From an uncultured Oscillospiraceae bacterium (GTDB taxonomy: Bacteria > Bacillota > Clostridia > Oscillospirales > Oscillospiraceae), in the NCBI GenBank assembly GCA_946546815.1, contig CAMNOL010000002.1, positions 1 to 55,812 on the forward strand: a stretch of 55,812 bases of DNA, given 5' to 3'. Shown piece after piece: positions 34,272 to 42,337 of the stretch. The first letter of the stretch is position 1. Every line of letters begins with the position of its first letter. The position numbers and the translations under genes were made by a program. The notes beneath the pieces were generated by a model that made no database searches, was not told where the DNA came from, and worked only from the letters and a program-made list of their open reading frames with translations.

Positions 34272-34775
34272 ATGGAAATTGAACGCAAATTCTGGATCAC
34301 GGATTTTCCCACTGAGTACCCTGAGCTGGTTCATTTGGAGACCGATCAGGGCTATCTGACCAACGTTCCGGTCACAGTCCGCATTCGCCGCAGCAAAAAT
34401 GTGACAACCGGAGCGTGCACTTATATTCTGTGCATCAAGAGCAAGGGAACGCTGTCCCGCCACGAGGTTGAGACGTCCATTGAGCCGGAGCAGTTTGACG
34501 AACTGGCCGGGCTGCTGGAGCACCCCATGGTACACAAGGACTACCATGCCTATCAGCTCCCGGACGGAAATGTACTGGAATGTTCGGTGGTGGACTATGG
34601 CGCGTTTTCTTATGCGGAGGTGGAGTTTGAGAACGAGGAGGCCGCAAACAGCTGGCAGCCGCCGGCTTTCCTGGGGCCGGAGCTCACCTATGACAAGCGG
34701 TTTACCATGGGATCTTATTACCTGAATCGCTGGGTGCCCAAGCCGGAGGATGTCGGAGACACTCACAGGCCATGA
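34272..34775 (+). CDS. CYTH-domain protein (triphosphate tunnel metalloenzyme)
   Basis: A 167-residue protein starting MEIERKFWI, the ExExK metal/triphosphate signature of CYTH proteins. Further conserved positions include VTVRIRRS, YILCIKSKG, EVETSIEPEQF and YAEVEFENEEAA, and these build the acidic/basic tunnel. Bacterial members hydrolyse inorganic triphosphate or related compounds; the substrate here is unknown. The ATG at 34272 is set by the motif, and the upstream AAAGG site is weak. A terminator follows at once. Confidence 0.9.
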   Translation: MEIERKFWITDFPTEYPELVHLETDQGYLTNVPVTVRIRRSKNVTTGACTYILCIKSKGTLSRHEVETSIEPEQFDELAGLLEHPMVHKDYHAYQLPDGNVLECSVVDYGAFSYAEVEFENEEAANSWQPPAFLGPELTYDKRFTMGSYYLNRWVPKPEDVGDTHRP

Positions 34776-34795
34776 TCCGACTTCCGTTGGAAAAA

Positions 34796-34821
34796 CCACC
34801 TGAACGGGTGGCTTTTCTTTT
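34796..34821 (+). terminator. Terminator after the CYTH gene
   Basis: CCACC (34796-34800) pairs with GGTGG (34807-34811) and is followed by CTTTTCTTTT. A short but typical intrinsic terminator. Confidence 0.7.
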
Positions 34822-34940
34822 CACATATGCCATCTGGTTGTGAAGAGAGGAAACCCGCTTCAGATGCAACTGATCGATAGAATTGTAAGGTTTGCCCCGT
34901 CAATGTGCATCTGTGGGACAGAAAGTTTACAGTTTATGCA

Positions 34941-34969
34941 TTGCTTTTTTCACCCCAATAGAGTAAAGT
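34941..34969 (+). promoter_or_regulatory. Promoter of the lipoprotein gene
   Basis: TTGCTT (34941-34946), 17-bp spacer, TAAAGT (34964-34969). It lies about 70 bases before the ATG at 35041, which has AAGGAGA just upstream. Confidence 0.6.
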
Positions 34970-35040
34970 GATACAGAATTGGCACACCGCCGTCCCCAGG
35001 CTGCGGGGGCTGGAAATCCAACAGAGATAAGGAGAAAACT

Positions 35041-36705
35041 ATGGGCAGACGTTTGATTTCACTGTTGCTCGCAATGGCATTTGCACTGTCTCTGACCGCC
35101 TGCGGACAGCAGAAGCGGCAGAGCGGCAGTTCAGAAGAAAAACAATACGCCAGCGACCATGGATTGAATCCCTTTGAAGCCATAGAGGCGATTCGAAACC
35201 TGAAGGATCTGACCTTTGATCTGCGGGTGAGTACGGTGAATCCGGAGACAGGGGAGACGGTCCGCACCAAATACACCGCAAGCGGAGCCTGGTACACCAG
35301 CACAAAGCAGGCGTCACTGACCGTTGCGCTGGAGGACCAGAGTGTACTGACCAGCGCTGTTCTGGACGGCGACAGGCTGTATACGGACGCGGCAACGGCG
35401 GCCAACACACTGTCAGAGCATTTTGCAGCGCTGGACGGTGAAGAATACCAGTATGACAGCCAGGAGATGAAAGAGGCGGCAGCGGCATTTTCCAAAGATT
35501 ATGTCAGCTTTCAGCTGAAGGAAGACCCCTGGACCGCATTGGAGAGCGGCGGCCTGTCCAAGACCAGGGCAGACCTGAAGGCGCTGTATGGAACGGTGGA
35601 AAAGGGCAATCGGAAACGGGTCTCCATGGGAGACCGGCTGGGCACTCTGAGCCTGGGGCTGGGCGACCTGCAGGGGACGTTGCTTGACATCACCGGCAAC
35701 TTACTGAAATACAAGTCTGATTATCAGACCGAGCTGGCAGGCGTTCTGAGCGGCGGCTTTGAGGCGGTGCTGAACGCCAGCGGCTGGGACGCTGAGGATC
35801 TGCTGGAAGAAAAGTGGACAGAGTACGAGGAAACCTATGAGACGCTGGCTGCGCTGCAGACCGCCGGAGATTACAACGGCTGGACGGCAAAGCTGGAAAC
35901 CTGCGGGGATGAGGAAAATGGCTATACCATTGATCTCACGCTGAATTTTGATGATCCGGTCAATTATTTCCTGAATGTCTACCCGGCCGAGGCCCAGCCT
36001 GTTGCTGTACCCGAAGAGAGTACCGACAACGGGGAAGTGGCAGATGAGGTGCTTGCACTGTACCGGGGCGCAAAGGAGTATTTTGCCGCGCTTTCCGATC
36101 TGAGTGACTCGGAAGGGGTTGAACTCACCGAGGACGAGGTGAAGGAAAACTTCGGCGACACCGACAGCTTCTCTGGGAAGGTGGAAACCGCTCCTGTGGA
36201 GGGCTACGATTCTCTGCTTGCCACAAACATGGTCACGGACGATGGGGTGAGCGTTACCGTTCCTTTGCTGGCTGTTTATGACGACCTGCAGGGCGAGTCC
36301 ATTGCGGAAGGCGTCAATGATGTGTTTGAAAGCTCCAACGGTTATGTAATGGAGTTTGTCAGCATGGAGAAGCGGGACATTGAACAAGCGGTGGGCAGCA
36401 ATGCGAAGATGTACGAAACAGAGTTCAAGGAAAGCTGGGGCTATGAGATCACCCAGACCCACAGCCAGACGTTTGTGTCCAAGGACCGTTCCGCAGCAGT
36501 GGCAGGCATGGGGTATTATGACTCGGATGAGAAGCAGGACGTCACTGTAATCACCGGCTGCATTGACGTTCCGGACAGCGAGTACATGCTCTGCTTTGAT
36601 CTGTTTACCTACAGCAAGAGCGTGACCAATCAGGAAATCAGCGCCATTCAGGACTTCCTGACTTATTTGGGCCTGGAGATGCCAATCACTGTGACGCAGA
36701 ATTAA
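35041..36705 (+). CDS. Putative lipoprotein of unknown function
   Basis: A 554-residue exported protein I do not recognise. Residues 1-20 are a signal peptide (basic RR, then a hydrophobic stretch), ending in the lipobox LTAC with Cys21 as the lipidated residue. The mature part is acidic, rich in Asp, Glu, Ser and Tyr, and has no membrane segments. Alternating strands in residues 60-130 and 290-320 suggest a beta-rich extracellular fold, and the last 200 residues form a separate acidic segment. It lies 37 bases before the L,D-transpeptidase gene with no terminator between them, so the two are probably cotranscribed and may act together at the wall. Confidence 0.8.
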   Translation: MGRRLISLLLAMAFALSLTACGQQKRQSGSSEEKQYASDHGLNPFEAIEAIRNLKDLTFDLRVSTVNPETGETVRTKYTASGAWYTSTKQASLTVALEDQSVLTSAVLDGDRLYTDAATAANTLSEHFAALDGEEYQYDSQEMKEAAAAFSKDYVSFQLKEDPWTALESGGLSKTRADLKALYGTVEKGNRKRVSMGDRLGTLSLGLGDLQGTLLDITGNLLKYKSDYQTELAGVLSGGFEAVLNASGWDAEDLLEEKWTEYEETYETLAALQTAGDYNGWTAKLETCGDEENGYTIDLTLNFDDPVNYFLNVYPAEAQPVAVPEESTDNGEVADEVLALYRGAKEYFAALSDLSDSEGVELTEDEVKENFGDTDSFSGKVETAPVEGYDSLLATNMVTDDGVSVTVPLLAVYDDLQGESIAEGVNDVFESSNGYVMEFVSMEKRDIEQAVGSNAKMYETEFKESWGYEITQTHSQTFVSKDRSAAVAGMGYYDSDEKQDVTVITGCIDVPDSEYMLCFDLFTYSKSVTNQEISAIQDFLTYLGLEMPITVTQN

Positions 36706-36742
36706 TCGCTTAACTTTATCGAAATAAAAGGAAATATGCACA

Positions 36743-38782
36743 ATGCCAAAGAATAGAAATGATGGAATACCTCCGATCATCTGGGCAATCACGCTTGTGA
36801 TCCTGACCATTGTCTGTCTGCTGGTTTTTGTTATCATCCGTCTGGCGATTACGATGAATGACAGCAGGACGTTTCTGGAGGGCACTACCGTGAACTCCGT
36901 TGACGTATCCGGGCTGACAGCCATGGAAGCGGAGGCAAAGCTGCGCAAGAAGGTGGAGGACTACCAGCTGGAAGTTGAGCTTGCAAAGGACAGCTGCTCC
37001 ATCAGCGGCGGGGAAATTGATTTGGAAGTCAGCCGCCATAACGGCCTGAAAAAACTGATCCGGACCCAGAGCCAGGACCATTCTGAGCCGGTCTCTGATA
37101 CGGAGCTGTCCCTGACGGATGAAAAACTGTTTACCTTCAATTCAACCAAGCTGAGCAAGCTGGTGGAGTCCTGGCCGGAGCTGACGGAGCTGGAAGACGT
37201 AAAGCCAAAGAATGCCCGACTGGTTTACAGCGAGGACATGGGCAAGTTCAAAGTGGAACCGGAAACCATCGGAGGAACGGTGGATGCCCAGGCGCTGAGC
37301 AATGTCATTGAGGAGAACCTGCTCACGCTGCCCAAGGTGCTGAACGCAGCAGACCAGGGTCTCTACGGTGGAATCCGCACAAAAGACAGCAGCGAAATGC
37401 AAAACGCACTGTCCGATGCAAACGAGAAACTGAAACTGAAGCTCACGTATGTGTATTCCGTCCCCAGCGCGGAAATCAACGGCACCGAGGAAATCAGCTA
37501 TGATTTGCTGAGCCAGTGGCTCTTTGTGGAGGATGACGGCATAACGGTGGGGGTCAACAGCGACAAGCTGCAGAATTATGTCATGCAGATGTACGATACC
37601 TACTCTGTCCACGGAAATTCTTCCTCCCGGTTTGTCACCTCCGGCGGAGGCTTTGTGGATGTGGACGTGCCGGCTTCCGATGAAACGGTGGACACCGATG
37701 CGCTGTTCAATGACATCGTAATGTGTGTGGATACCATGACCAGCGGGGAGCGGAAAGCGCCTTACGCCTCCACCTCTGCAGGGATCAGCGGCACCACAGA
37801 TCTGGGCGGCAGCTATGTGGAAGTGGATCTGGACAACCAGCACCTGTGGGTGTATAAGGATCATCAGCTGATGGCGGAAGGCGACATCTGCTCCGGCGAT
37901 GTGCCCACCGGCTGTTCCACACCGGACGGCCTGTACACCATCAAATCCATGGAAACAGACCGCTGGCTGAACGGTGCGGATTATCACGACTGGGTCAGCT
38001 ATTGGATGCCCTTTAATGGCGGCATCGGAATTCACGACGCAACCTGGCGCTCTGCCGATGAGTTCGGCGGCGAGGTTTATCTGACTGCCGGTTCACACGG
38101 ATGCATCAACACACCGCTGGAGCTGGCCAAACAGATCTTTGAAAACGTGGAGGAGGGCACCTATGTCATTCTGTACGGCGGCGTTGCCTCCACAGTGGAC
38201 CGGGTGCAGACCATTGTGGGAACCTCCAAGTACTCCAAGCACGTGGGAGACGGCGCCTTTCAGCTGGATGCAGAGTCCACCGGCGGCGGCAGCCTGACCT
38301 TTGCCTCCAGCAACACAAAGGTGGCAACTGTGGATTCCTTTGGCAAGGTGACCATAGTGGGTGCGGGCAGTGCGACGATCAAGGTTACCGCAGAAGCGAC
38401 AGACACCTATATGAAGGCGTCGAAGAACATCACCATCACCGTCAAAAAGCGGGAGGAGAAGAAAGAGAAGAACAAGAGCAAAAAGTCAGAGGACAAATCC
38501 AAGGACAAGTCCTCCAAGGAGAAAGATAAGAACAACGACAAGGATAAGGACGAAAGCAAGAAAGACGGAGATCAAAGCACCGACACAAAAAAGCCGGAGG
38601 AAGAAAAGAAGTCCGATGCCGGCTCTTCTGAAAAGGAACAGGAAGGCAAACAGGACTCTTCCGAGGATAAAAAGGACAAAGAAAAGTCAGACGACGGCAA
38701 AAAAGAGGAAGAGAAGCACGAGGAGGAGAAAAAAGAAGACAGCAAACCCTCCGGTGATTCCGGCAGTGACGGAAGCAATTGA
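36743..38782 (+). CDS. Membrane-anchored L,D-transpeptidase (YkuD) with Ig-like domain and charged tail
   Basis: A 679-residue wall enzyme. Residues 8-35 form one transmembrane segment with a short cytoplasmic N-terminus. Residues of about 55-330 contain PG_binding_4-type repeats (VNSVDVSGLTAMEAEAKL), and the YkuD domain follows with the catalytic motif SHGCINTP (His452, Cys454). A Big_2 immunoglobulin-like domain occupies about 500-565 (SSNTKVATVDSFGKVTI). From about 568 the last 112 residues are almost only Lys, Glu, Asp and Ser. The enzyme makes 3-3 peptidoglycan crosslinks or attaches proteins. The Big_2 domain and charged tail are unusual additions. Confidence 0.92.
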   Translation: MPKNRNDGIPPIIWAITLVILTIVCLLVFVIIRLAITMNDSRTFLEGTTVNSVDVSGLTAMEAEAKLRKKVEDYQLEVELAKDSCSISGGEIDLEVSRHNGLKKLIRTQSQDHSEPVSDTELSLTDEKLFTFNSTKLSKLVESWPELTELEDVKPKNARLVYSEDMGKFKVEPETIGGTVDAQALSNVIEENLLTLPKVLNAADQGLYGGIRTKDSSEMQNALSDANEKLKLKLTYVYSVPSAEINGTEEISYDLLSQWLFVEDDGITVGVNSDKLQNYVMQMYDTYSVHGNSSSRFVTSGGGFVDVDVPASDETVDTDALFNDIVMCVDTMTSGERKAPYASTSAGISGTTDLGGSYVEVDLDNQHLWVYKDHQLMAEGDICSGDVPTGCSTPDGLYTIKSMETDRWLNGADYHDWVSYWMPFNGGIGIHDATWRSADEFGGEVYLTAGSHGCINTPLELAKQIFENVEEGTYVILYGGVASTVDRVQTIVGTSKYSKHVGDGAFQLDAESTGGGSLTFASSNTKVATVDSFGKVTIVGAGSATIKVTAEATDTYMKASKNITITVKKREEKKEKNKSKKSEDKSKDKSSKEKDKNNDKDKDESKKDGDQSTDTKKPEEEKKSDAGSSEKEQEGKQDSSEDKKDKEKSDDGKKEEEKHEEEKKEDSKPSGDSGSDGSN

Positions 38783-38796
38783 TGGAATATAATAAC

Positions 38797-38832
38797 AATC
38801 CCCTGGTTCTGTGAACCGGGGGATTCCCTTTT
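38797..38832 (+). terminator. Terminator after the L,D-transpeptidase gene
   Basis: AATCCCC then TGGTTC (38797-38809) pairs with GAACC then GGGGATT (38813-38825) with a mismatch near the middle, followed by CCCTTTT. Strong stem, weak T tract. Confidence 0.75.
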
Positions 38833-38891
38833 CCGATGAGGTGACGTATATGAACGCCCATTCGATCAGGTGTGCTTGTGCCGGAGCAGGC

Positions 38892-38941
38892 AAAAAAGCT
38901 CCCCTTTCACAGAAGAACTGCGAAAGGGGAGGGGGTTAGTT
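38892..38941 (-). terminator. Terminator of pfp
   Basis: Minus strand: CTCCCCTTTC (38941-38932) pairs with GAAAGGGGAG (38908-38899), followed by CTTTTTT to 38892. Confidence 0.9.
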
Positions 38942-38964
38942 GGAAGATTCAAACTGGGCTGAAC

Positions 38965-40206
38965 TTACTTCGCGACGACCTTCTTCAGGTGGACGAAGCG
39001 AGGCAGGCTGTTCTCCTTCTTCATCTGGATCTCGCCCTGGATCAGAGGCAGAGCGTACTTGATGAACTCATCGGTGACATCGTTGCCGCGCTCGTTGATC
39101 CACTCCACGGGAACCTTCTTCTCGTAGTTGGCCACGGAGGACAGGTCCAGCAGATCGGGCTCGCACTTGTAGCCGTTCTCATCCCGGGTGCACTTGAAGC
39201 CCACCATCTTGTCGGTCACGCCGGCGACAGCTTCCTTGACAGCGGTCTGACCAGCCATAAAGGACTCGTCGGAGTCGGTCTGGGAGGCGCAGTGCTCAGC
39301 GCAGCGCTGCAGCAGGGACAGCTCGATGGGACGGACCTTCACGCCGTCAATGGCTTTCTTGACAACGTCAGCCAGCTTGGCAGCCAGGCCGCCCAGCTGA
39401 GCGTGGCCGAAGCCGTCGGTAGCGGAGGTCTCAGCCTCGGAGACGAAGCGGCCGTCGGCATAGTGGATGCCCTCGGAGACAGCCACCAGAACGTTGTGGT
39501 TCTCGTCCCAGATCTTCTTGACGTCCTCAATGAACTCGTCCATCTTGAAGTCCACCTCGGGCAGATAGATCAGGTCGGGGCCATAACCGGTGACCTTGGC
39601 CAGGGAAGCGGCGCCGGCCAGCCAGCCTGCGTGACGGCCCATAATCTCAACGATGGTGACCTGGCCCTTGTCATAGACGTGAGCGTCCTGATAAACCTCG
39701 ACCAGAGAAGTGGCGATGTACTTGGCGGCAGAGGCGAAGCCGGGGCAGTGGTCGGTGCCGAACAGGTCGTTGTCAATGGTCTTGGGAATACCCATAACGC
39801 GGCACTCATAGCCGACCTTGTTCATGTACTTGGAGATCTTATTGCAGGTATCCATGGAGTCGTTGCCGCCGTTGTAGAAGAAATAACGGACGTCATACTT
39901 CTTGAAGATCTCCAGGATGCGCTTGTAGTCCGTGTCGTCGACGTCGGGATCGGCGATCTTGTAGCGGCAGGAGCCCAGAGCGGAAGAGGGGGTGTACTTC
40001 ATGATTGCCAGCTCTTCGGGATCTTCCTCGTCCATGATGTACAGCTTGTCATTCAGAACACCGACAATGCCGTTGGCGGCGCCGTAGACCTTGGTGATGG
40101 CCTCGCTGTCCAGGCCGGCCTTGATGGCGCCGTAGCAGCTGGCGTTGATAACGGAAGAAGGACCACCGGACTGACCGATAATCATTGCGCCTTTCAGTTC
40201 ACTCAT
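38965..40206 (-). CDS. pfp: Pyrophosphate-type 6-phosphofructokinase
   Basis: A 413-residue phosphofructokinase. Phosphoryl-donor residues indicate PPi use: GGND in YNGGNDSMDT puts Asp where ATP enzymes have Gly, and PKTIDND has the Lys found in PPi-dependent enzymes (ATP-PFKs have PGTIDND). MGRHAGWLAG is the sugar-phosphate site. PPi-PFK is reversible, serving glycolysis and gluconeogenesis. The ATG at 40206 follows AGGAGG by 8 bases. Extreme codon bias implies very high expression and creates a 450-codon antisense open frame. Divergent from fba. Confidence 0.93.
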   Translation of the reverse strand: MSELKGAMIIGQSGGPSSVINASCYGAIKAGLDSEAITKVYGAANGIVGVLNDKLYIMDEEDPEELAIMKYTPSSALGSCRYKIADPDVDDTDYKRILEIFKKYDVRYFFYNGGNDSMDTCNKISKYMNKVGYECRVMGIPKTIDNDLFGTDHCPGFASAAKYIATSLVEVYQDAHVYDKGQVTIVEIMGRHAGWLAGAASLAKVTGYGPDLIYLPEVDFKMDEFIEDVKKIWDENHNVLVAVSEGIHYADGRFVSEAETSATDGFGHAQLGGLAAKLADVVKKAIDGVKVRPIELSLLQRCAEHCASQTDSDESFMAGQTAVKEAVAGVTDKMVGFKCTRDENGYKCEPDLLDLSSVANYEKKVPVEWINERGNDVTDEFIKYALPLIQGEIQMKKENSLPRFVHLKKVVAK

Positions 40207-40304
40207 TTTAAATTCCTCCTGTAAACGGTAGTTTGGGCGTGAAATCATACATGCGTTCCACATTACGCCCTGTGGTGAAATATCACTTGTGGAATTTCAT
40301 ATAA

Positions 40305-40333
40305 ATTATACCACACCCTCTTGCTTTTTTCAA
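40305..40333 (-). promoter_or_regulatory. Promoter of pfp
   Basis: Minus strand: TTGAAA (40333-40328), 17-bp spacer, TATAAT (40310-40305). Its -35 occupies the same base pairs as the -35 of the opposing fba promoter. Confidence 0.8.
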
Positions 40334-40355
40334 TTACTTCTGCTAAAATTATAAT
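40327..40355 (+). promoter_or_regulatory. Promoter of fba
   Basis: TTTTCA (40327-40332), 17-bp spacer, perfect TATAAT (40350-40355). The -35 is poor and overlaps the pfp -35 on the other strand. AAGGAG precedes the ATG at 40383 by 8 bases. Confidence 0.65.
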
Positions 40356-40382
40356 CGCAAAATTTGAAAAGGAGTTGATCCT

Positions 40383-41351
40383 ATGTCTCTTGTTACTACA
40401 AAGGAGATGTTCGCAAAGGCCTATAACGGCGGCTACGCCATTGGCGCCTTCAACGTCAACAACATGGAGATCGTCCAGGGCATCACTGAGGCCGCTGGCG
40501 AGCTGAAGAGCCCTGTTATCCTGCAGGTTTCCAAGGGCGCTCGTGCCTATGCCAACCATACCTATCTGGTGAAGCTGGTTGAGGCTGCTGTGATCGAGAA
40601 TCCCGAGATTCCTATCGCTCTGCACCTGGACCACGGCGACACCTTTGAGCTGTGCAAGTCCTGCATCGACGGCGGCTTTACCTCTGTTATGATCGACGCT
40701 TCCTCCAAGTCCTTCGAGGACAACATCGCTCTGACCAAGCAGGTCGTCGAGTATGCCCATGATCACGGTGTCGTGGTCGAGGCTGAGCTGGGCACCCTGG
40801 CCGGCGTCGAGGATGAAGTCGTTGTTGAGGCTGGCAAGGAGTCCTACACTCATCCTGAAGAGGTCGAAGAGTTTGTCTCCCGCACCGGCTGCGACTCTCT
40901 GGCAATCGCTATCGGCACCTCTCACGGCGCTTATAAGTTCACTCCCGCTCAGTGCACCCGCAATGCTGACGGCATCCTGGTTCCGCCTCCCCTGCGTTTC
41001 GACGTTCTGGAAGAGTGCATCAAGCGCCTGCCCGGCTTCCCCATCGTGCTGCATGGTTCTTCCTCCGTTCCTCAGGAGTTCGTGAAGATGGTCAACCAGT
41101 ACGGCGGCAATATGCCCGACGCCATCGGCATCCCCGAGGATCAGCTGCGTAAGGCTGCTAAGCTGGCTGTCTGCAAGATCAATATCGACTCCGATATCCG
41201 TCTGGCTATGACCGGCAACATCCGCAAGTACTTCGCTGAGCATCCCGATCACTTCGATCCTCGCCAGTACCTGAAGCCCGCTCGCCAGGCTGTCAAGGAC
41301 ATGGTCGCTCACAAGATCGTCCACGTTCTGGGCTCCGACGGCAAGGCTTAA
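40383..41351 (+). CDS. fba: Class II fructose-bisphosphate aldolase
   Basis: A 322-residue zinc aldolase cleaving fructose 1,6-bisphosphate to the two triose phosphates, the step after phosphofructokinase. Landmarks are GAFNVNNMEIVQGI, the zinc motif ALHLDHGDTFE, VEAELGTLAGVED with catalytic acid residues, GTSHGAYKF, VLHGSSSVPQEF and the C-terminal KINIDSDIRLAMT. Codon use is as biased as in pfp. A terminator follows at 41389. Confidence 0.96.
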   Translation: MSLVTTKEMFAKAYNGGYAIGAFNVNNMEIVQGITEAAGELKSPVILQVSKGARAYANHTYLVKLVEAAVIENPEIPIALHLDHGDTFELCKSCIDGGFTSVMIDASSKSFEDNIALTKQVVEYAHDHGVVVEAELGTLAGVEDEVVVEAGKESYTHPEEVEEFVSRTGCDSLAIAIGTSHGAYKFTPAQCTRNADGILVPPPLRFDVLEECIKRLPGFPIVLHGSSSVPQEFVKMVNQYGGNMPDAIGIPEDQLRKAAKLAVCKINIDSDIRLAMTGNIRKYFAEHPDHFDPRQYLKPARQAVKDMVAHKIVHVLGSDGKA

Positions 41352-41388
41352 TCGCTGTTTGCTGAACTGACGTAAGTCAAATTCTACC

Positions 41389-41422
41389 ATCCCGGCGAGG
41401 TCCTGCCCCGCCGGGATTTTTC
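41389..41422 (+). terminator. Terminator of fba
   Basis: ATCCCGGCG (41389-41397) pairs with CGCCGGGAT (41409-41417), with Ts to 41422. Confidence 0.9.
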
Positions 41423-41453
41423 CGCGTTTAACCTTTCATCCGGAGGAATGACC

Positions 41454-41819
41454 ATGAAGCGAATCGAACTGTCAGAAACCTGTGAGGTCCAGTGCATTCA
41501 TGAGGATGCGGTGGACAGAGTCCGCGCAAAAATGCCTGACGAGGATCCTGTCTACGATGTGGCTGAGCTGTTCAAGGTGCTGGGTGATTCCACCCGGACA
41601 AGGATCATCTGCGCTCTGTCCATTTCCGAGCTGTGCGTGTGTGACCTGAGCACTTTGTTGAATATGTCTCAGTCTGCCATTTCCCACCAGCTGCGCATCT
41701 TAAAGCAGGGCCGCATTGTGAAAAACCGCCGCGCCGGAAAGGCGGTCTACTACTCCCTGGACGATGAGCACATCAAAAGCCTGTTTTCCATCGCCTTCGA
41801 CCATGTGATGGAGGATTGA
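41454..41819 (+). CDS. ArsR/SmtB-family metal sensor, CadC type
   Basis: A 121-residue winged-helix repressor. Four cysteines sit at 10, 14 (SETCEVQCIH), 61 and 63 (ELCVCDLS), the same spacing as Cys7, 11, 58 and 60 of CadC, which bind Cd(II), Pb(II) or Zn(II). The recognition helix is NMSQSAISHQLRILKQG and the C-terminal helix has the DEHIKSLFSIAFDH segment of the second (zinc) site. No efflux ATPase gene is adjacent: a terminator follows and then sporulation genes. Start 41454 has GGAGG 7 bases ahead; 41448 is only one base from it. Confidence 0.9.
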   Translation: MKRIELSETCEVQCIHEDAVDRVRAKMPDEDPVYDVAELFKVLGDSTRTRIICALSISELCVCDLSTLLNMSQSAISHQLRILKQGRIVKNRRAGKAVYYSLDDEHIKSLFSIAFDHVMED

Positions 41820-41864
41820 ACTCTTTTTTCATCTGAATCATTGCTGTGCACCCTACCGATGCTG

Positions 41865-41897
41865 AAGCCTGTCCCCATTCCGCCGGGACAGGCTTTT
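41865..41897 (+). terminator. Terminator after the CadC-type gene
   Basis: AAGCCTGTCCC (41865-41875) pairs perfectly with GGGACAGGCTT (41885-41895), and the T run continues to 41897. Confidence 0.9.
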
Positions 41898-41995
41898 GTC
41901 ATGTTCTGGCTGACTCAGACGGATTTCCTCCCTCCGGTTCTGAAACTCTTTTTCCCGCATAAAGTAGGACAACTCTGAACAGAGGAGAGGAGCTC

Positions 41996-42337
41996 ATGAA
42001 CCAGAATCATGCCAGACGGCAGCCAAGAGGAGCCAATGCACCGCCGCGCCGAAAAGGGGACCCCATGCTGAGCCGCCTGATTGTTGCAATTGTCCTGTTT
42101 CTGCTCTGCTTTGTGGGGAAGACGAGCTTTCCCCACCAGACGGAAGCATATCGGCACCAGCTGGCCGCGCTGCTGTCCGGTTCCACCGATCTGCACAGCG
42201 CGTTTGCAGAGCTGGGAACCAAGCTGGAGCAGCGTGAGGAAGTGATGAACGCGGTGGGGGACTGGTGTGTCAGCGTGTTCGGTCCCGGTGAGCTGACCGT
42301 TCCACCGAAGAATTCCGAGGTGGCCGAACGGCATTGA
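41996..42337 (+). CDS. Small single-span membrane protein, possible reduced SpoIVFA-like partner
   Basis: A 113-residue protein with a basic N-terminus (RRQPRGANAPPRRK), one transmembrane helix at about 25-41 (LSRLIVAIVLFLLCFVG) and a short extracytoplasmic tail. I recognise no domain. It overlaps by four bases (TTGA) a SpoIVFB-like protease gene, exactly where spoIVFA sits in other sporeformers, but lacks the LytM/M23-like domain of SpoIVFA. A role as a minimal tether or inhibitor of the protease is inference. GGAGAGGAG precedes the ATG. Confidence 0.7.
   Translation: MNQNHARRQPRGANAPPRRKGDPMLSRLIVAIVLFLLCFVGKTSFPHQTEAYRHQLAALLSGSTDLHSAFAELGTKLEQREEVMNAVGDWCVSVFGPGELTVPPKNSEVAERH

Noticed and set aside
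38872-40224. A 450-codon open frame on the plus strand opposite pfp
   Set aside because: It is the antisense of a highly codon-biased gene; its translation is a Val/Gly/Leu/Ala-rich sequence with no recognisable domain and no ribosome-binding site.
41958-41966. CATAAAGTA upstream of the sporulation unit as a sigma-E or sigma-K -10
   Set aside because: It fits CATAnnnTA of sigma-K, but no AC-type -35 is at the right distance and no ATA-type sigma-E -35 is present; one short match is not enough.
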